From IMG/VR virus record IMGVR_UViG_3300003321_000115, positions 676-47,324 of that record: DNA of 46,649 nucleotides; one strand, 5' to 3'. This DNA comes from a virus. The notes under the pieces are model-generated. The model was not told where the DNA came from and ran no database searches. It worked only from the letters and a program-made list of their open reading frames with translations. The position numbers were made by a program, and so were the translations under genes. Below, in pieces: positions 7,291 through 14,489 of this stretch. Position 1 is the stretch's first letter. Every line of letters begins with the position of its first letter.

Positions 7291-9530
7291 TCTTCACTTT
7301 CCTCTTCCTCTTCTTCATCTTGTATGAATGTGTTACTTGTTTCATTATCTGTATCTTCAGGGTCTCCTTCTTTACGTTCTCCTTTAATTAAAAGTGCTTC
7401 AACTTCTTCCTCTTTCATATCCTTTCTCCCAAGAATAATATCTTCCCATGATTCTTTATTACGAACTGCTTTCGACAGGCAATGAAGTTTTACGGACATT
7501 ACTCTAGCCTGCCTTTCTTCTACAGTTCCAGCATAATATTCTAATTCTTGTTGTGTATCTGACAATGAATTAATACGAGCACATCTACCTAATCCTTGCA
7601 CACTCTCTTGTGCAGACCAAGTTGGAGTGCATTTTAAAAATCTAGGACGAGTAGGAATTAATGGTATATCTTCAACGTAAGCATATCCCGATGGTTTATG
7701 TCTTACTTTTTCTTTCGTCATTTCATCAGTATGATGTAAACTCAAGCCTACACCACCAGCACGAAATGTATAAAAGCAATATAGAGATTCTCCTCTTTGA
7801 TACCTATCAATTTCAGCTTGCCTCTGTTTCTTATTTTGCGGCCCCAATCTCCATGCATCAGGATATTTTGGTAAGTCTGTATCAGCATCTATATCATCCA
7901 AATCTAAATCATCGAATGATAATCCTTCTGCTGCCATTCTTTCCATGAATTGTGGAGAATTAACTATACTTCTTTTTACTTTCTGTTTCTTGGTTAATGT
8001 AGGAGCGCCACCCCAAATTAAAGATATTTTATCACGAGGAATACCATACTCTGTGATTAATAACTCTACACATTTACATATGGTAAGCTTGAATCGAACA
8101 GCACATGCAGCAGCATATCCTTCTTTAACTGCATGATACATATCTTTTGCTAAGTGTCTAACTCTGTCATAATTTGATTCGGCAGCCTTTAAGAATACTT
8201 GAAGTTGTGCAAGAATATTGAAGTTGGCTTGTGCCGCATTCATTGCATCATCACCTTCAATCTTAGCTTTCTCTTCTAAGAATTTCTCCCACGCAAGATG
8301 ATATTCTTCTCTACCTTTATCTGTTTCAAATTGTAGAATTTTAATCTTATTGTATGCCTTAAATTGTGTCTTAACTCCTTTGACTCTGTATATGTAATCA
8401 TTCATATAGTTCATCAAACGAGTCATTGCGCCGGGAGAATAATCTGCTGGCCCAATTTTTAATCTTCCCCAATCACTAGCTATATTACGAGCAAAATCAT
8501 TCCAATGTTCATTCACCATTGGTGCATTACGATTAAGACCAAATGTATACGGAACTCTAGAAGCAACACAGAAACATTTAGCCTCTGAAACACGAACGTA
8601 TGGCGTAGCCGATACGAATACTTGAAAGATATTTTCATCTTCAATATCGTTAAATGATTGTGCAATCTGTGATTGTTGTGAACCCGGATTTTTAAGAGAG
8701 TGTGCCTCATCCCAAATAACAACTAAAGGATGAATGTTTGGACGCCATACCCATTTACAAGACTCCATCCCATCCTCTACAACTATTTCTTCACGAACAA
8801 ATCTCTTTCCAAACTGAGCACGAAGTTGGTCAATGCCTATAACTAGAACGTCATGTTCTGTTATTCCAAAGTATTTTTTAAGAACACGCTGAGTTTGTTC
8901 TACAACAGTTGCTTTTGTTACATAAATAAATGGCCAAGGTGTAAATGATTTACCTTCATTCCATTTTGATTCTACTAAACGAGCTAGATATGCACCAATG
9001 ATAAATGTTTTACCAAGACCAGTTGCCGCGATTAAATAATATGCACGCTTATGGGCTATCTGTTGTGCATTGATAATGGCTAGTGTTGCTTTCTTTTGAA
9101 ACCAATAAAGAAATGATTTATCTCTAGCACATGGCGGTAATTCTACACCATGCATTTCCTCTTCTTCTGTCTTTGGTGGAGGTATCAGTTCTTTGTTAGT
9201 TACTAATTCTAAAGTAACACTTTTTATTTCTTCTTCGGATTCCGGTATTAATAATGGAGGATTATTCCTTAACCATATATATGTCTCCATTTCAATACGT
9301 CTATCCTCTATGAAATCCTTTACTTGTTGAAAATCTAAAGGATGATTTAACCAAGACTCACAAGCACCTTTCGCTGGCGGCCATTCAAAGAAATCTGATA
9401 AATCTCTATATGTTTTTATATGACCAAATGACCAAGCTCCTTTTGTTCTATTAACTATATAATTAAATTGGTCACGTATTTTCTTATCCTCTTTTTGTTG
9501 AGGAGTGAGTTTTAGTCTAGGAGTGGTCAT
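7287..9530 (-). CDS. SF2 (SNF2/DEAH-type) helicase
   Basis: 747 residues. Motif I ATGLGKT at residues 169-175, motif II DEAH at 274-277, motif III SAT at 307-309, and in the second RecA domain 'FYTFRAGGVGLSLH' (motif V-like) and 'ESVQGLGRCAR' (motif VI-like, with the final Arg) near 650-670. The C-terminal 40 residues are highly acidic. Phage SF2 helicases of this size serve in replication or recombination; no separate DnaB-like helicase, primase or DNA polymerase is visible in the window, so it may be the main replicative motor here or work with genes outside. Coupled by ATGA to genes on both sides. Confidence 0.85.
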   Translation of the reverse strand: MTTPRLKLTPQQKEDKKIRDQFNYIVNRTKGAWSFGHIKTYRDLSDFFEWPPAKGACESWLNHPLDFQQVKDFIEDRRIEMETYIWLRNNPPLLIPESEEEIKSVTLELVTNKELIPPPKTEEEEMHGVELPPCARDKSFLYWFQKKATLAIINAQQIAHKRAYYLIAATGLGKTFIIGAYLARLVESKWNEGKSFTPWPFIYVTKATVVEQTQRVLKKYFGITEHDVLVIGIDQLRAQFGKRFVREEIVVEDGMESCKWVWRPNIHPLVVIWDEAHSLKNPGSQQSQIAQSFNDIEDENIFQVFVSATPYVRVSEAKCFCVASRVPYTFGLNRNAPMVNEHWNDFARNIASDWGRLKIGPADYSPGAMTRLMNYMNDYIYRVKGVKTQFKAYNKIKILQFETDKGREEYHLAWEKFLEEKAKIEGDDAMNAAQANFNILAQLQVFLKAAESNYDRVRHLAKDMYHAVKEGYAAACAVRFKLTICKCVELLITEYGIPRDKISLIWGGAPTLTKKQKVKRSIVNSPQFMERMAAEGLSFDDLDLDDIDADTDLPKYPDAWRLGPQNKKQRQAEIDRYQRGESLYCFYTFRAGGVGLSLHHTDEMTKEKVRHKPSGYAYVEDIPLIPTRPRFLKCTPTWSAQESVQGLGRCARINSLSDTQQELEYYAGTVEERQARVMSVKLHCLSKAVRNKESWEDIILGRKDMKEEEVEALLIKGERKEGDPEDTDNETSNTFIQDEEEEEESEE

Positions 9531-9775
9531 ATCCTATTTAAGTTTGCTATTGGTTTGTTATGAACTTCTAAAATTTTTATACGGACAAATCCTTTACCAA
9601 TACGAGAGAAGAATTGCCATTTTAATATATCAGTTTCAGTTATAAGTGGCAATGGTGGAAGAGTCATTTTATTATATGCTTCTTCTCCATATGCTAACTT
9701 GATTGATTCAAATGCATCTTCTATTTTATTGAAGTATGTATTACAAAACGGAGTTGCTACTTCAAATATAATCAT
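9527..9775 (-). CDS. Hypothetical protein, 82 aa
   Basis: Small, mixed alpha/beta composition ('EVATPFCNTYFNKIEDAFESIKLAYGEEAYN'), no recognised family. Overlaps the helicase start by 4 bases and the preceding gene 9772-9978 by 4 bases, so it belongs to the coupled operon. It could be a helicase accessory subunit; this rests on position only. Confidence 0.6.
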   Translation of the reverse strand: MIIFEVATPFCNTYFNKIEDAFESIKLAYGEEAYNKMTLPPLPLITETDILKWQFFSRIGKGFVRIKILEVHNKPIANLNRI

Positions 9776-9978
9776 GGCGGATTGTTTTGATAGATACGAG
9801 TTACTTCAGGTGTCTCAGAATGAATATGGCAACGAATATTTCCTTTTTCGTTTATCTGCATTTCTATTCGTAAAAGAGCTTCCATCAATAAATTATCCCA
9901 ATCTTCTTTTGGAATATCCCATGATGTGAAGAACTCTAATCTAAAGAATGATTTATGTTTTGGATTGATTTCGCACAT
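9772..9978 (-). CDS. Hypothetical protein, 68 aa
   Basis: Small protein with beta-strand-like pattern ('KSFFRLEFFTSWDIPKEDWDNLLMEALLRIEMQI'), not recognised. It ends in an ATGA overlap with 9527-9775 and starts 1 base after the stop of 9980-10381, so expression is tied to the same operon. Confidence 0.6.
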   Translation of the reverse strand: MCEINPKHKSFFRLEFFTSWDIPKEDWDNLLMEALLRIEMQINEKGNIRCHIHSETPEVTRIYQNNPP

Positions 9979-9979
9979 A

Positions 9980-10381
9980 TTATATAGAATTAATCATCTC
10001 AATTTCACAATCTGAACAGAACTTTTCTAGCCAAATATCTTTTTCCTTGAAAGCTTTCCTATATGCTTGTTTAAGCTCTAGGTTTTCTTCTCTCTTATCC
10101 CAAAGCTTATGTGTTTTCTTCCATTCCTCATATTCAGCATTCTGTTTATCAGATATTTCTTGCAAAGCATCACAAGCCTTAGCTGTCAATTCACCAAATT
10201 GATTCAGCCATTTGATTTGAGTATCATTCAAATCTAGTTGACCCGGATTTAATCCCAAAGATACAAATATGTGGCCAGTCTTCTTTGTCTTTATAGTGCA
10301 GACAACATGATTCATGATTCGCCCGCGCTTCACATATTGAGATGGTTTATACGATATGTCAAACAGGTCTAGGTAGTTCAT
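9980..10381 (-). CDS. Hypothetical protein, 133 aa
   Basis: No family recognised. The N-terminal half has strands ('HVVCTIKTKKTGHIFVSLGLNPGQLDL'); the C-terminal half is a Lys/Glu-rich, probably coiled helix ending 'FCSDCEIEMINSI', with a CSDC pair that might bind metal. It overlaps 10359-10577 by 23 bases if the ATG at 10381 is used; an internal ATG at 10315 would avoid the overlap but lose 22 residues. Confidence 0.6.
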   Translation of the reverse strand: MNYLDLFDISYKPSQYVKRGRIMNHVVCTIKTKKTGHIFVSLGLNPGQLDLNDTQIKWLNQFGELTAKACDALQEISDKQNAEYEEWKKTHKLWDKREENLELKQAYRKAFKEKDIWLEKFCSDCEIEMINSI

Positions 10382-10577
10382 TTTTATTTGCCTTTCTCAC
10401 TTGAATTAAAGCTTGATTAAAGTATTCTCTGCCATAATAATCTTCGTCATCTTTAATTAGAAAAAATACTCCAGCTTTAGTTACATCTAATAGTTCTTCT
10501 TCTGATGCGCTAAATAAAAAATCATCATACGAATGAGAGAAATAGTAAGTGCTATGTCCAAATTGTTCAGAGCGCAT
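10359..10577 (-). CDS. Hypothetical protein, 72 aa
   Basis: Acidic and aromatic small protein ('STYYFSHSYDDFLFSASEEELLD', 'IKDDEDYYGREYF'); no recognised domain. Such charged, aromatic small phage proteins often target host factors or mimic DNA, but nothing here shows that. Starts 1 base after the stop of 10579-10800. Confidence 0.55.
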   Translation of the reverse strand: MRSEQFGHSTYYFSHSYDDFLFSASEEELLDVTKAGVFFLIKDDEDYYGREYFNQALIQVRKANKNELPRPV

Positions 10578-10578
10578 A

Positions 10579-10800
10579 TTAACAACAACATCTTTCAGGC
10601 AATTCCATAAACCAAGCTACAAAGTATTTGCCACGTTGCACTGGATTATCTCTTATGGAAATTTTAACTTCTTTAGGATGAACAAAAACATCTACTCCAC
10701 CCATATCTCCACTTTCATATGTAACAATTTTCTTTTCTTCTTTAGCATGTTTTCTAATGAGTTGCATTTTGCAAAAATTACACATTGTATTGTCGCTCAT
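10579..10800 (-). CDS. Small Cys-rich hypothetical protein
   Basis: 73 residues with an N-terminal CNFC pair (residues 7-10) and a C-terminal run of three Cys. Two Cys pairs could form a zinc site, but spacing is unlike any family I know. Its start overlaps the stop of the 41-residue gene 10797-10922 (ATATGA). Confidence 0.6.
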   Translation of the reverse strand: MSDNTMCNFCKMQLIRKHAKEEKKIVTYESGDMGGVDVFVHPKEVKISIRDNPVQRGKYFVAWFMELPERCCC

Positions 10801-10922
10801 ATCTGTTCTATTCTTTCTACTTCCTCCCCTAAAGTTATTTCGTAAACTGACTCTCTTTCATAATCTTCATTGTCAACTAAAGCTATCTCTGTTGTAGAGT
10901 TAATCAGTTTAATCACCTTCAT
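10797..10922 (-). CDS. Hypothetical 41-aa protein
   Basis: ATG at 10922 to TGA at 10797. Starts MKVIKLINSTTEIALVDNED and is strongly acidic at the end (EEVERIEQI). It fills the otherwise empty 118 bases between two genes and overlaps both by 4 bases, ATGA at each end, like the rest of this operon. That perfect fit is the main evidence that it is real. No function recognised. Confidence 0.65.
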   Translation of the reverse strand: MKVIKLINSTTEIALVDNEDYERESVYEITLGEEVERIEQI

Positions 10923-11371
10923 ATGTCGCCGAGGTCTAACTTCGATTTAATACCTAATTTTTCTACATTCTGTTGCTTCTTCTGTCGTGCAAGTTTGGCG
11001 GCAATACCTCTTAATAATTCGGGGTCATCAATTCCATATTGCTTTGCTAAAGAACGCATTAATAATGAGGTATTCTCTGACAATAGATTTGCCTCTTTTC
11101 TTCTCCGTTCTGATGCTGCTTTATCTAATTGATGTTTATGATAACAGGTTTTCCATTCTTTTATTTTCCAAAGATATGGATGCTGTAATTTTTCACCTGT
11201 TTCTAGAGATTCAAATTGAACATGACAGAATTGTTCATTCTTATCAAGAGCTTGAAATATGACAGCATCCTCATAATCTATTGCTTGTTTATCTTTATAT
11301 GAAACAATCCAAGCAATAACTTTTGATAATGGACCTGTGTATTTTAATGTTTCTTCATTTTGTTTGCTCAT
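10919..11371 (-). CDS. Hypothetical protein, 150 aa
   Basis: The N-terminal half has strand-like segments; the C-terminal half is a basic helix-rich region ('AASERRRKEANLLSENTSLLMRSLAKQYGIDDPELLRGIAAKLARQKKQQ'). No catalytic motif and no family recognised. The basic C-terminal helices would suit nucleic-acid binding. Coupled to 10797-10922 by ATGA. Confidence 0.6.
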   Translation of the reverse strand: MSKQNEETLKYTGPLSKVIAWIVSYKDKQAIDYEDAVIFQALDKNEQFCHVQFESLETGEKLQHPYLWKIKEWKTCYHKHQLDKAASERRRKEANLLSENTSLLMRSLAKQYGIDDPELLRGIAAKLARQKKQQNVEKLGIKSKLDLGDI

Positions 11372-11375
11372 GCCA

Positions 11376-11633
11376 TTATCTCACCACTTTCTTGTATGTA
11401 AAATGCCAATTCTTATATCCACCTTCTGTATAATCTGATTCATTACACCACAATAATTTTATGGCATGAACCAAATCGTCAAATTCTTGTCTTGTTTTTT
11501 CTATGGGTAATCTAGCCGAAGATTGTGCAACTGCCATTGACATATTTCTAATGTCTGGTCCCAAAGAAACAGCTATTGCTTCATGATTAGGTTGAGATGA
11601 ATGAAGCATTCTTATGATGTGGATGGTTGCCAT
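11376..11633 (-). CDS. Hypothetical protein, 85 aa
   Basis: Small protein, 'HSSQPNHEAIAVSLGPDIRNMSMAVAQSSARLPIEKTRQEFDDLVHAIKLLW'. No family recognised. Lies 16 bases after 11650-11928 and 4 bases before 10919-11371 in the same operon. Confidence 0.6.
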   Translation of the reverse strand: MATIHIIRMLHSSQPNHEAIAVSLGPDIRNMSMAVAQSSARLPIEKTRQEFDDLVHAIKLLWCNESDYTEGGYKNWHFTYKKVVR

Positions 11634-11649
11634 AAGAATAAAGATTTAA

Positions 11650-11928
11650 CTAATCAAATTTATCTATATGAAGTTGAGTTAATGCTTTCGATAATGACAT
11701 TTTATGTTGCTTTATTAAATGTAATATCATAGGATAACCATAAGCAACTCCTTTACATTGCTTACACCTAAAAACAGTAACATATTTTTCTGAGTCTACA
11801 GGATGTGGAAAATTATCTCTAAACCATCTAGAACATTCTTGTGATGGTCCAAAATCTGCTTCTTTTATTAAATGAGATATTAATGCAGTCTGTTGTGCTG
11901 TCAATTTTACTCGTTCTATTCTATACAT
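11650..11928 (-). CDS. C2H2-like zinc-finger small protein
   Basis: 92 residues. 'FRCKQCKGVAYGYPMILHLIKQH' gives C-x2-C ... H-x4-H, the spacing of a C2H2-type finger, near residues 53-75. The N-terminal part is 'LTAQQTALISHLIKEADFGPSQECSRW'. First gene after the sigma54-type promoter at 11995-12010. Zinc binding is likely; DNA, RNA or protein binding cannot be told apart. As a first-expressed, finger-bearing protein in the activator's own operon it is a possible DNA-binding partner for the HTH-less activator. Confidence 0.6.
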   Translation of the reverse strand: MYRIERVKLTAQQTALISHLIKEADFGPSQECSRWFRDNFPHPVDSEKYVTVFRCKQCKGVAYGYPMILHLIKQHKMSLSKALTQLHIDKFD

Positions 11929-11963
11929 AAAAGTATTCTATTGTATAACCAATCTGTTGTCAA

Positions 11964-11982
11964 GCCTTCGCTTCGCTCAGGC
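11964..11982. repeat. GC-rich hairpin element E1 (GAGCGAAGCGA family)
   Basis: GCCT at 11964-11967 pairs with AGGC at 11979-11982 around the minus-strand core GAGCGAAGCGA. It stands out in an AT-rich surround and belongs to the same family as 14045-14061, 14296-14315 and 17847-17868. It falls at or just past the predicted start of the 11995 promoter, so the transcript may begin with this hairpin. Confidence 0.6.
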
Positions 11983-11994
11983 CAAAATAAAGGA

Positions 11995-12052
11995 AGCAAG
12001 AATCGTGCCAACTTGTATGTTATACTTCTGTTATACTATCTCAAGCTTGAGA
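11995..12052 (-). promoter_or_regulatory. Sigma54 promoter with upstream palindrome (R4)
   Basis: Minus-strand TGGCACGATTCTTGCT (12010-11995) is essentially a perfect sigma54 -24/-12 element. The palindrome TCTCA-AGCT-TGAGA at 12039-12052 is centred about 37 bp upstream of the -24 GG and is preceded by TTATACTA, as at 25.4 kb. The predicted start is near 11984. Drives the 11928 to 5417 operon that includes the sigma54 activator and helicase. Confidence 0.88.
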
Positions 12053-12061
12053 AATAGGAAC

Positions 12062-12105
12062 AAAAAGAAATCCTTGCTATGATATTACTACCAAAGCAAG
12101 GATTT
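12062..12105 (-). terminator. Intrinsic terminator of the 12140 gene
   Basis: AAATCCTTGCT (12068-12078) pairs perfectly with AGCAAGGATTT (12095-12105) around a 16-base loop. On the minus strand it is followed by CTTTTTG. Lies 35 bases past the stop of 12140-12679, separating that unit from the next promoter. Confidence 0.8.
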
Positions 12106-12139
12106 AATTGTTCGTCTACCTTATTAGTCTGTTTCCTAA

Positions 12140-12679
12140 TTAAGCAGTAGCAGCTTCTTCCTTAGGAGTTCGCTTCTTAGCTGCAATAGCAACTTGTTTC
12201 TTCTTGATTTCAACAGCAAATTCCTTGAAGTCCTGTGCAAATGTAGGAGATTCAGGGTCAAGAGCAGTCATCTGATTAGTCAATTCCTCAATTTCACCAC
12301 GCAACTGTGGAATAGAATCACCCCTATCAGAGAAGTCTGCTGCAAGAGTCTTGAATACTTCATACATCTTATCAGTATCAACTTTTCCTGTAGCTTCATC
12401 TGTAGCTTGCTCTTCTGCTTCACCCATCCAACCTTGACAGAGAGTTCTAACAAATGCTCCGAGACGATTTGCTGTAATCTTACGATTAATCCAAGCAATA
12501 ACTGTGTCAAGATTTTCCTCAGTAACTTTCGGGGCAAGATAAGGAGTTCCTTTTTCTTTTCCCTTCATTACTTCAGTATCAACGAAGTCCAAAGAAACAT
12601 CGTTTCGAGGAATACTGATTGTCTGCAACTTAACACGAGGTGTATTATTTGCCGGAGTAGTTTGCGTTTCTGTTGACAT
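12140..12679 (-). CDS. Hypothetical protein in its own sigma54 transcription unit
   Basis: 179 residues, mostly helical: 'TPYLAPKVTEENLDTVIAWINRKITANRLGAFVRTLCQGWM', then an acidic helical part and a Lys-rich C-terminus 'IKKKQVAIAAKKRTPKEE'. No family recognised. Codon use is richer in G/C than its neighbours. It has its own sigma54-type promoter (12769) and its own terminator (12062-12105), the layout of a highly expressed single gene. A structural, DNA-coating or host-takeover protein would fit; none is shown. Confidence 0.8.
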   Translation of the reverse strand: MSTETQTTPANNTPRVKLQTISIPRNDVSLDFVDTEVMKGKEKGTPYLAPKVTEENLDTVIAWINRKITANRLGAFVRTLCQGWMGEAEEQATDEATGKVDTDKMYEVFKTLAADFSDRGDSIPQLRGEIEELTNQMTALDPESPTFAQDFKEFAVEIKKKQVAIAAKKRTPKEEAATA

Positions 12680-12768
12680 ATTTATTTTAGCGTTAACTGA
12701 TTATACTGTTGTTTACTAATCTAACTTATCGAATAACTTCAGTTATTTTCTAAGCTAGAAATTGATAT

Positions 12769-12828
12769 AGCAGGAAGTATGCCAGCTATTAAGAGATTGT
12801 TTAAGTGTTATACTTCTCAAGGATGAGA
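12769..12828 (-). promoter_or_regulatory. Sigma54 promoter with upstream palindrome (R2)
   Basis: Minus-strand TGGCATACTTCCTGCT (12784-12769) keeps the GG and GC of the sigma54 consensus at the right spacing. TCTCA-AGGA-TGAGA at 12815-12828 is centred about 39 bp upstream of the GG. The palindrome sits at the very 3' end of gene 12817-13161. Predicted start near 12758, about 79-base leader. Drives 12140-12679. Confidence 0.83.
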
Positions 12829-13161
12829 TAGGCGTTCACTTAGTTTAGGGGAGGATGTTATTCCAGATATATATTCAATATCAATAACATCTCCAGATTC
12901 AAATTCATTCCAATGTCTCTCAATCCAAAAATGAGCACTTTTCATTGTGTTATTATCCCACCCATAAACGTCATATGATGCCTGAGATTTACCACCATTA
13001 GCATCCATTCGACAAAGAAGAACTAAAGGATTATTTAACCCATAACCAGACCTACGCAATAAGTATTTAGTTTCCTCTAAATCTGAGGTCATTAATATGG
13101 CTATTGCTGGAATAAATGTCCCAATATCTCTAATTTCTATTGATTTTGTGTGTAAGTCCAT
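12817..13161 (-). CDS. Hypothetical protein, 114 aa
   Basis: 'FIPAIAILMTSDLEETKYLLRRSGYGLNNPLVLLCRMDANGGKSQASYDVYGWDN...' No family recognised, although the same general layout is common for small early phage proteins of unknown role. Last gene of the coupled minus-strand cluster from 15193. Its start overlaps the stop of the small membrane protein gene (TAATG). Its last codons carry the palindrome of the R2 promoter. Confidence 0.65.
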   Translation of the reverse strand: MDLHTKSIEIRDIGTFIPAIAILMTSDLEETKYLLRRSGYGLNNPLVLLCRMDANGGKSQASYDVYGWDNNTMKSAHFWIERHWNEFESGDVIDIEYISGITSSPKLSERLSHP

Positions 13162-13295
13162 TATCTTGGTTTATGTTTTAGATTTTCTGGCCATTCAAAT
13201 ACTTGACACAAAATGATATAAATGAGGAATGTCCCCGTGAAAATAAGAAAAAGCGGGAACAACAGATTGAATAAATCTTTAATGGTTCTAATCAT
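13161..13295 (-). CDS. Small single-pass membrane protein, 44 aa
   Basis: ATG at 13295 (ATGA overlap with 13292-13537), stop TAA at 13161 overlapping the next ATG. Residues about 8-33 ('LFNLLFPLFLIFTGTFLIYI..') form one clear transmembrane segment, with basic residues before and after. The coupled fit on both sides supports it as a real gene. Could be a host membrane-targeting protein. Confidence 0.7.
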   Translation of the reverse strand: MIRTIKDLFNLLFPLFLIFTGTFLIYIILCQVFEWPENLKHKPR

Positions 13296-13537
13296 ATTGT
13301 CCTAAATGTTCCGTTTTGAAACCATTCCAAAGTCCATCCAAATGGAGGTAAAGTTGAATTATCATCCACCAATTCAAAATCTCCACTATTTTTGCATGGT
13401 TCATCAACAGTTAAAACTCTTCCTATCAACCATGAGGAATCCATTTTATATATTAATCCACATGCTAATGGACGTTCAACTTTAAACATTGTTCCTACTT
13501 TTATTTTTCGCTGTTGTTTTGTTTTCATTTTTTCCAT
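13292..13537 (-). CDS. Hypothetical protein, 81 aa
   Basis: Basic N-terminus (MEKMKTKQQRKIKVGTMF) then a beta-rich segment ending 'FGWTLEWFQNGTFRTI'. Resembles small beta-barrel-type phage proteins in outline only; no family recognised. The start at 13537 is preferred; an internal Met at residue 16-17 is possible. Confidence 0.6.
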   Translation of the reverse strand: MEKMKTKQQRKIKVGTMFKVERPLACGLIYKMDSSWLIGRVLTVDEPCKNSGDFELVDDNSTLPPFGWTLEWFQNGTFRTI

Positions 13538-13601
13538 ATATCAATTTTGCTAATAGAATCATTTCTATTAGTAAAGTGATTAAAATTGTATTAGTGTCCA
13601 T
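13482..13601 (-). CDS. Possible 39-aa hydrophobic peptide
   Basis: ATG at 13601 lies 6 bases inside the stop region of 13591-13707, and the peptide starts MDTNTILITLLIEMILLAKLIY, a plausible membrane helix. It overlaps the start of 13292-13537 by 56 bases in another frame, which counts against it. Kept because otherwise 13538-13590 would be empty in a fully packed cluster. Confidence 0.35.
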   Translation of the reverse strand: MDTNTILITLLIEMILLAKLIYGKNENKTTAKNKSRNNV

Positions 13602-13707
13602 TATAAATCAATCTCCGCAATTTATCTTTCCAGTATTTTCTTGGATATTGTGAAGTATATTTATGATGAAATAGTATCCAAACACAATAGCCTATTTCAG
13701 ATTTCAT
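13591..13707 (-). CDS. Hypothetical 38-aa protein
   Basis: ATG at 13707 overlaps the stop of 13704-13895 by 4 bases (ATGA). Reads MKSEIGYCVWILFHHKYTSQ and ends in a basic stretch. Aromatic-rich and basic; function unknown. The coupled start is the main support. Confidence 0.6.
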   Translation of the reverse strand: MKSEIGYCVWILFHHKYTSQYPRKYWKDKLRRLIYNGH

Positions 13708-13895
13708 TTGAATTTATTTTTACGTGTAGCTTTCCTTCTATTACGCTTCTTTCTTGCCTCTTCTAATGTTTCTTCGATATGTTTGATTCCAGAAATGGGA
13801 TGATTAAATGGTGTTGCTTTATTGAATTTAACATTGTTAGATGTATTTGCTGTTGCCATCATAGCAACTAACATTTGAAGAGGAATGTGTTTCAT
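13704..13895 (-). CDS. Small basic hypothetical protein, 63 aa
   Basis: Begins MKHIPLQMLVAMMATANTSNN and ends in a strongly basic tail 'EEARKKRNRRKATRKNKFK', suited to nucleic acid or ribosome binding. The hydrophobic N-terminus is too short to be a certain signal. Its ATG overlaps the TAA of the preceding frame (TAATG). Confidence 0.55.
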   Translation of the reverse strand: MKHIPLQMLVAMMATANTSNNVKFNKATPFNHPISGIKHIEETLEEARKKRNRRKATRKNKFK

Positions 13896-14035
13896 TATTT
13901 TGGATTATGTTTTTTAAGCCAAGCATTTAAAGATTTCATATATTTTTTACGTTCACTATCTGATTTAAAATCTGGAATTAATGGAGCAAAGTATGCTGTT
14001 GCTTTCTTGATTGATTTGAGTTTAGATTTAATCAA
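13895..14035 (-). CDS. Small basic protein, start unclear, maybe disrupted by E2
   Basis: The frame ending TAA at 13895 ('IKSKLKSIKKATAYFAPLIPDFKSDSERKKYMKSLNAWLKKHNPK') looks coding and ends in a TAATG overlap with the next gene, but has no ATG. A TTG at 14035 is the best start by position. The nearest ATG (14076, just after the previous stop) is in another frame and stops after 14 codons, with the GC-rich element E2 between. Either a TTG start or a frame broken by insertion of E2. Confidence 0.5.
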   Translation of the reverse strand: MIKSKLKSIKKATAYFAPLIPDFKSDSERKKYMKSLNAWLKKHNPK

Positions 14036-14044
14036 TCTATCCTT

Positions 14045-14061
14045 CCTCGCTTCGCTGCGGG
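14045..14061. repeat. GC-rich hairpin element E2
   Basis: CCTCGCTTCGCTGCGGG; minus-strand core AGCGAAGCGAGG, matching E1 (11964) and E4 (17847). Lies between an orphan ATG at 14076 and the body of the small gene 13895-14035, in a different frame, so it is a plausible recent insertion. Confidence 0.55.
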
Positions 14062-14079
14062 CACCTGTCTGTTCATAAG

Positions 14080-14253
14080 TTATTCTGACGCAATATCCAT
14101 TGTTTCGAGTGAAAATATTCTATAATTAGTAAGCGTTAAACATGAAGCCCACTGTTTTGCCTCTTTAAGACTGTAAAAATAGGCAATACTAAACCAGTCT
14201 AGCTCGTATGTATCTGAAGACATTATTTGAATATCTACTCTGTATTTATGCAT
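14080..14253 (-). CDS. Hypothetical 57-aa protein
   Basis: ATG at 14253, TAA at 14080. 'MHKYRVDIQIMSSDTYELDW' then 'YFYSLKEAKQWASCLTLTNY': an alpha/beta small protein in the pattern of ferredoxin-like or DUF-type single-domain phage proteins. It fills the space between coupled neighbours; no family recognised. Confidence 0.6.
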   Translation of the reverse strand: MHKYRVDIQIMSSDTYELDWFSIAYFYSLKEAKQWASCLTLTNYRIFSLETMDIASE

Positions 14254-14295
14254 ATATGTTCTAAGTTGTTGTTTTTGATGATAGTTTGTGCTCGT

Positions 14296-14315
14296 CCCGC
14301 CTTCGGCGCTAACGG
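14296..14315. repeat. GC-rich hairpin element E3
   Basis: CGCC-TTC-GGCG is a tight hairpin within CCCGCCTTCGGCGCTAACGGC. More diverged than E1, E2 and E4 but the same kind of GC-rich island in AT-rich intergenic DNA, here between the 55-aa and 57-aa genes. Confidence 0.45.
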
Positions 14316-14321
14316 CAGAGG

Positions 14322-14489
14322 TTATAAATTATTACGTTTAATCTGTGGCTCTACTCTTGAATGTTTTAAGATAAAGCCAACATGTTTTCCTTTATTCTTA
14401 ACAGTTCTTCTTCCTTGTTTATTTAGAGGAATATGTGTTTTGTGTAACTGAATTGATTTATACAATCCTACTAATTGTGCGTAGTTCAT
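14322..14489 (-). CDS. Small basic hypothetical protein, 55 aa
   Basis: ATG at 14489 overlaps the stop of 14486-14800 by 4 bases (ATGA). MNYAQLVGLYKSIQLHKTHI then a very basic stretch (NKQGRRTVKNKGKHVG). Likely binds nucleic acid; no family recognised. Confidence 0.65.
   Translation of the reverse strand: MNYAQLVGLYKSIQLHKTHIPLNKQGRRTVKNKGKHVGFILKHSRVEPQIKRNNL

Noticed and set aside
14227-14451. Plus-strand 74-codon frame
   Set aside because: Antisense to two small coupled minus-strand genes (14080-14253 and 14322-14489) whose ATGA fits are much stronger.
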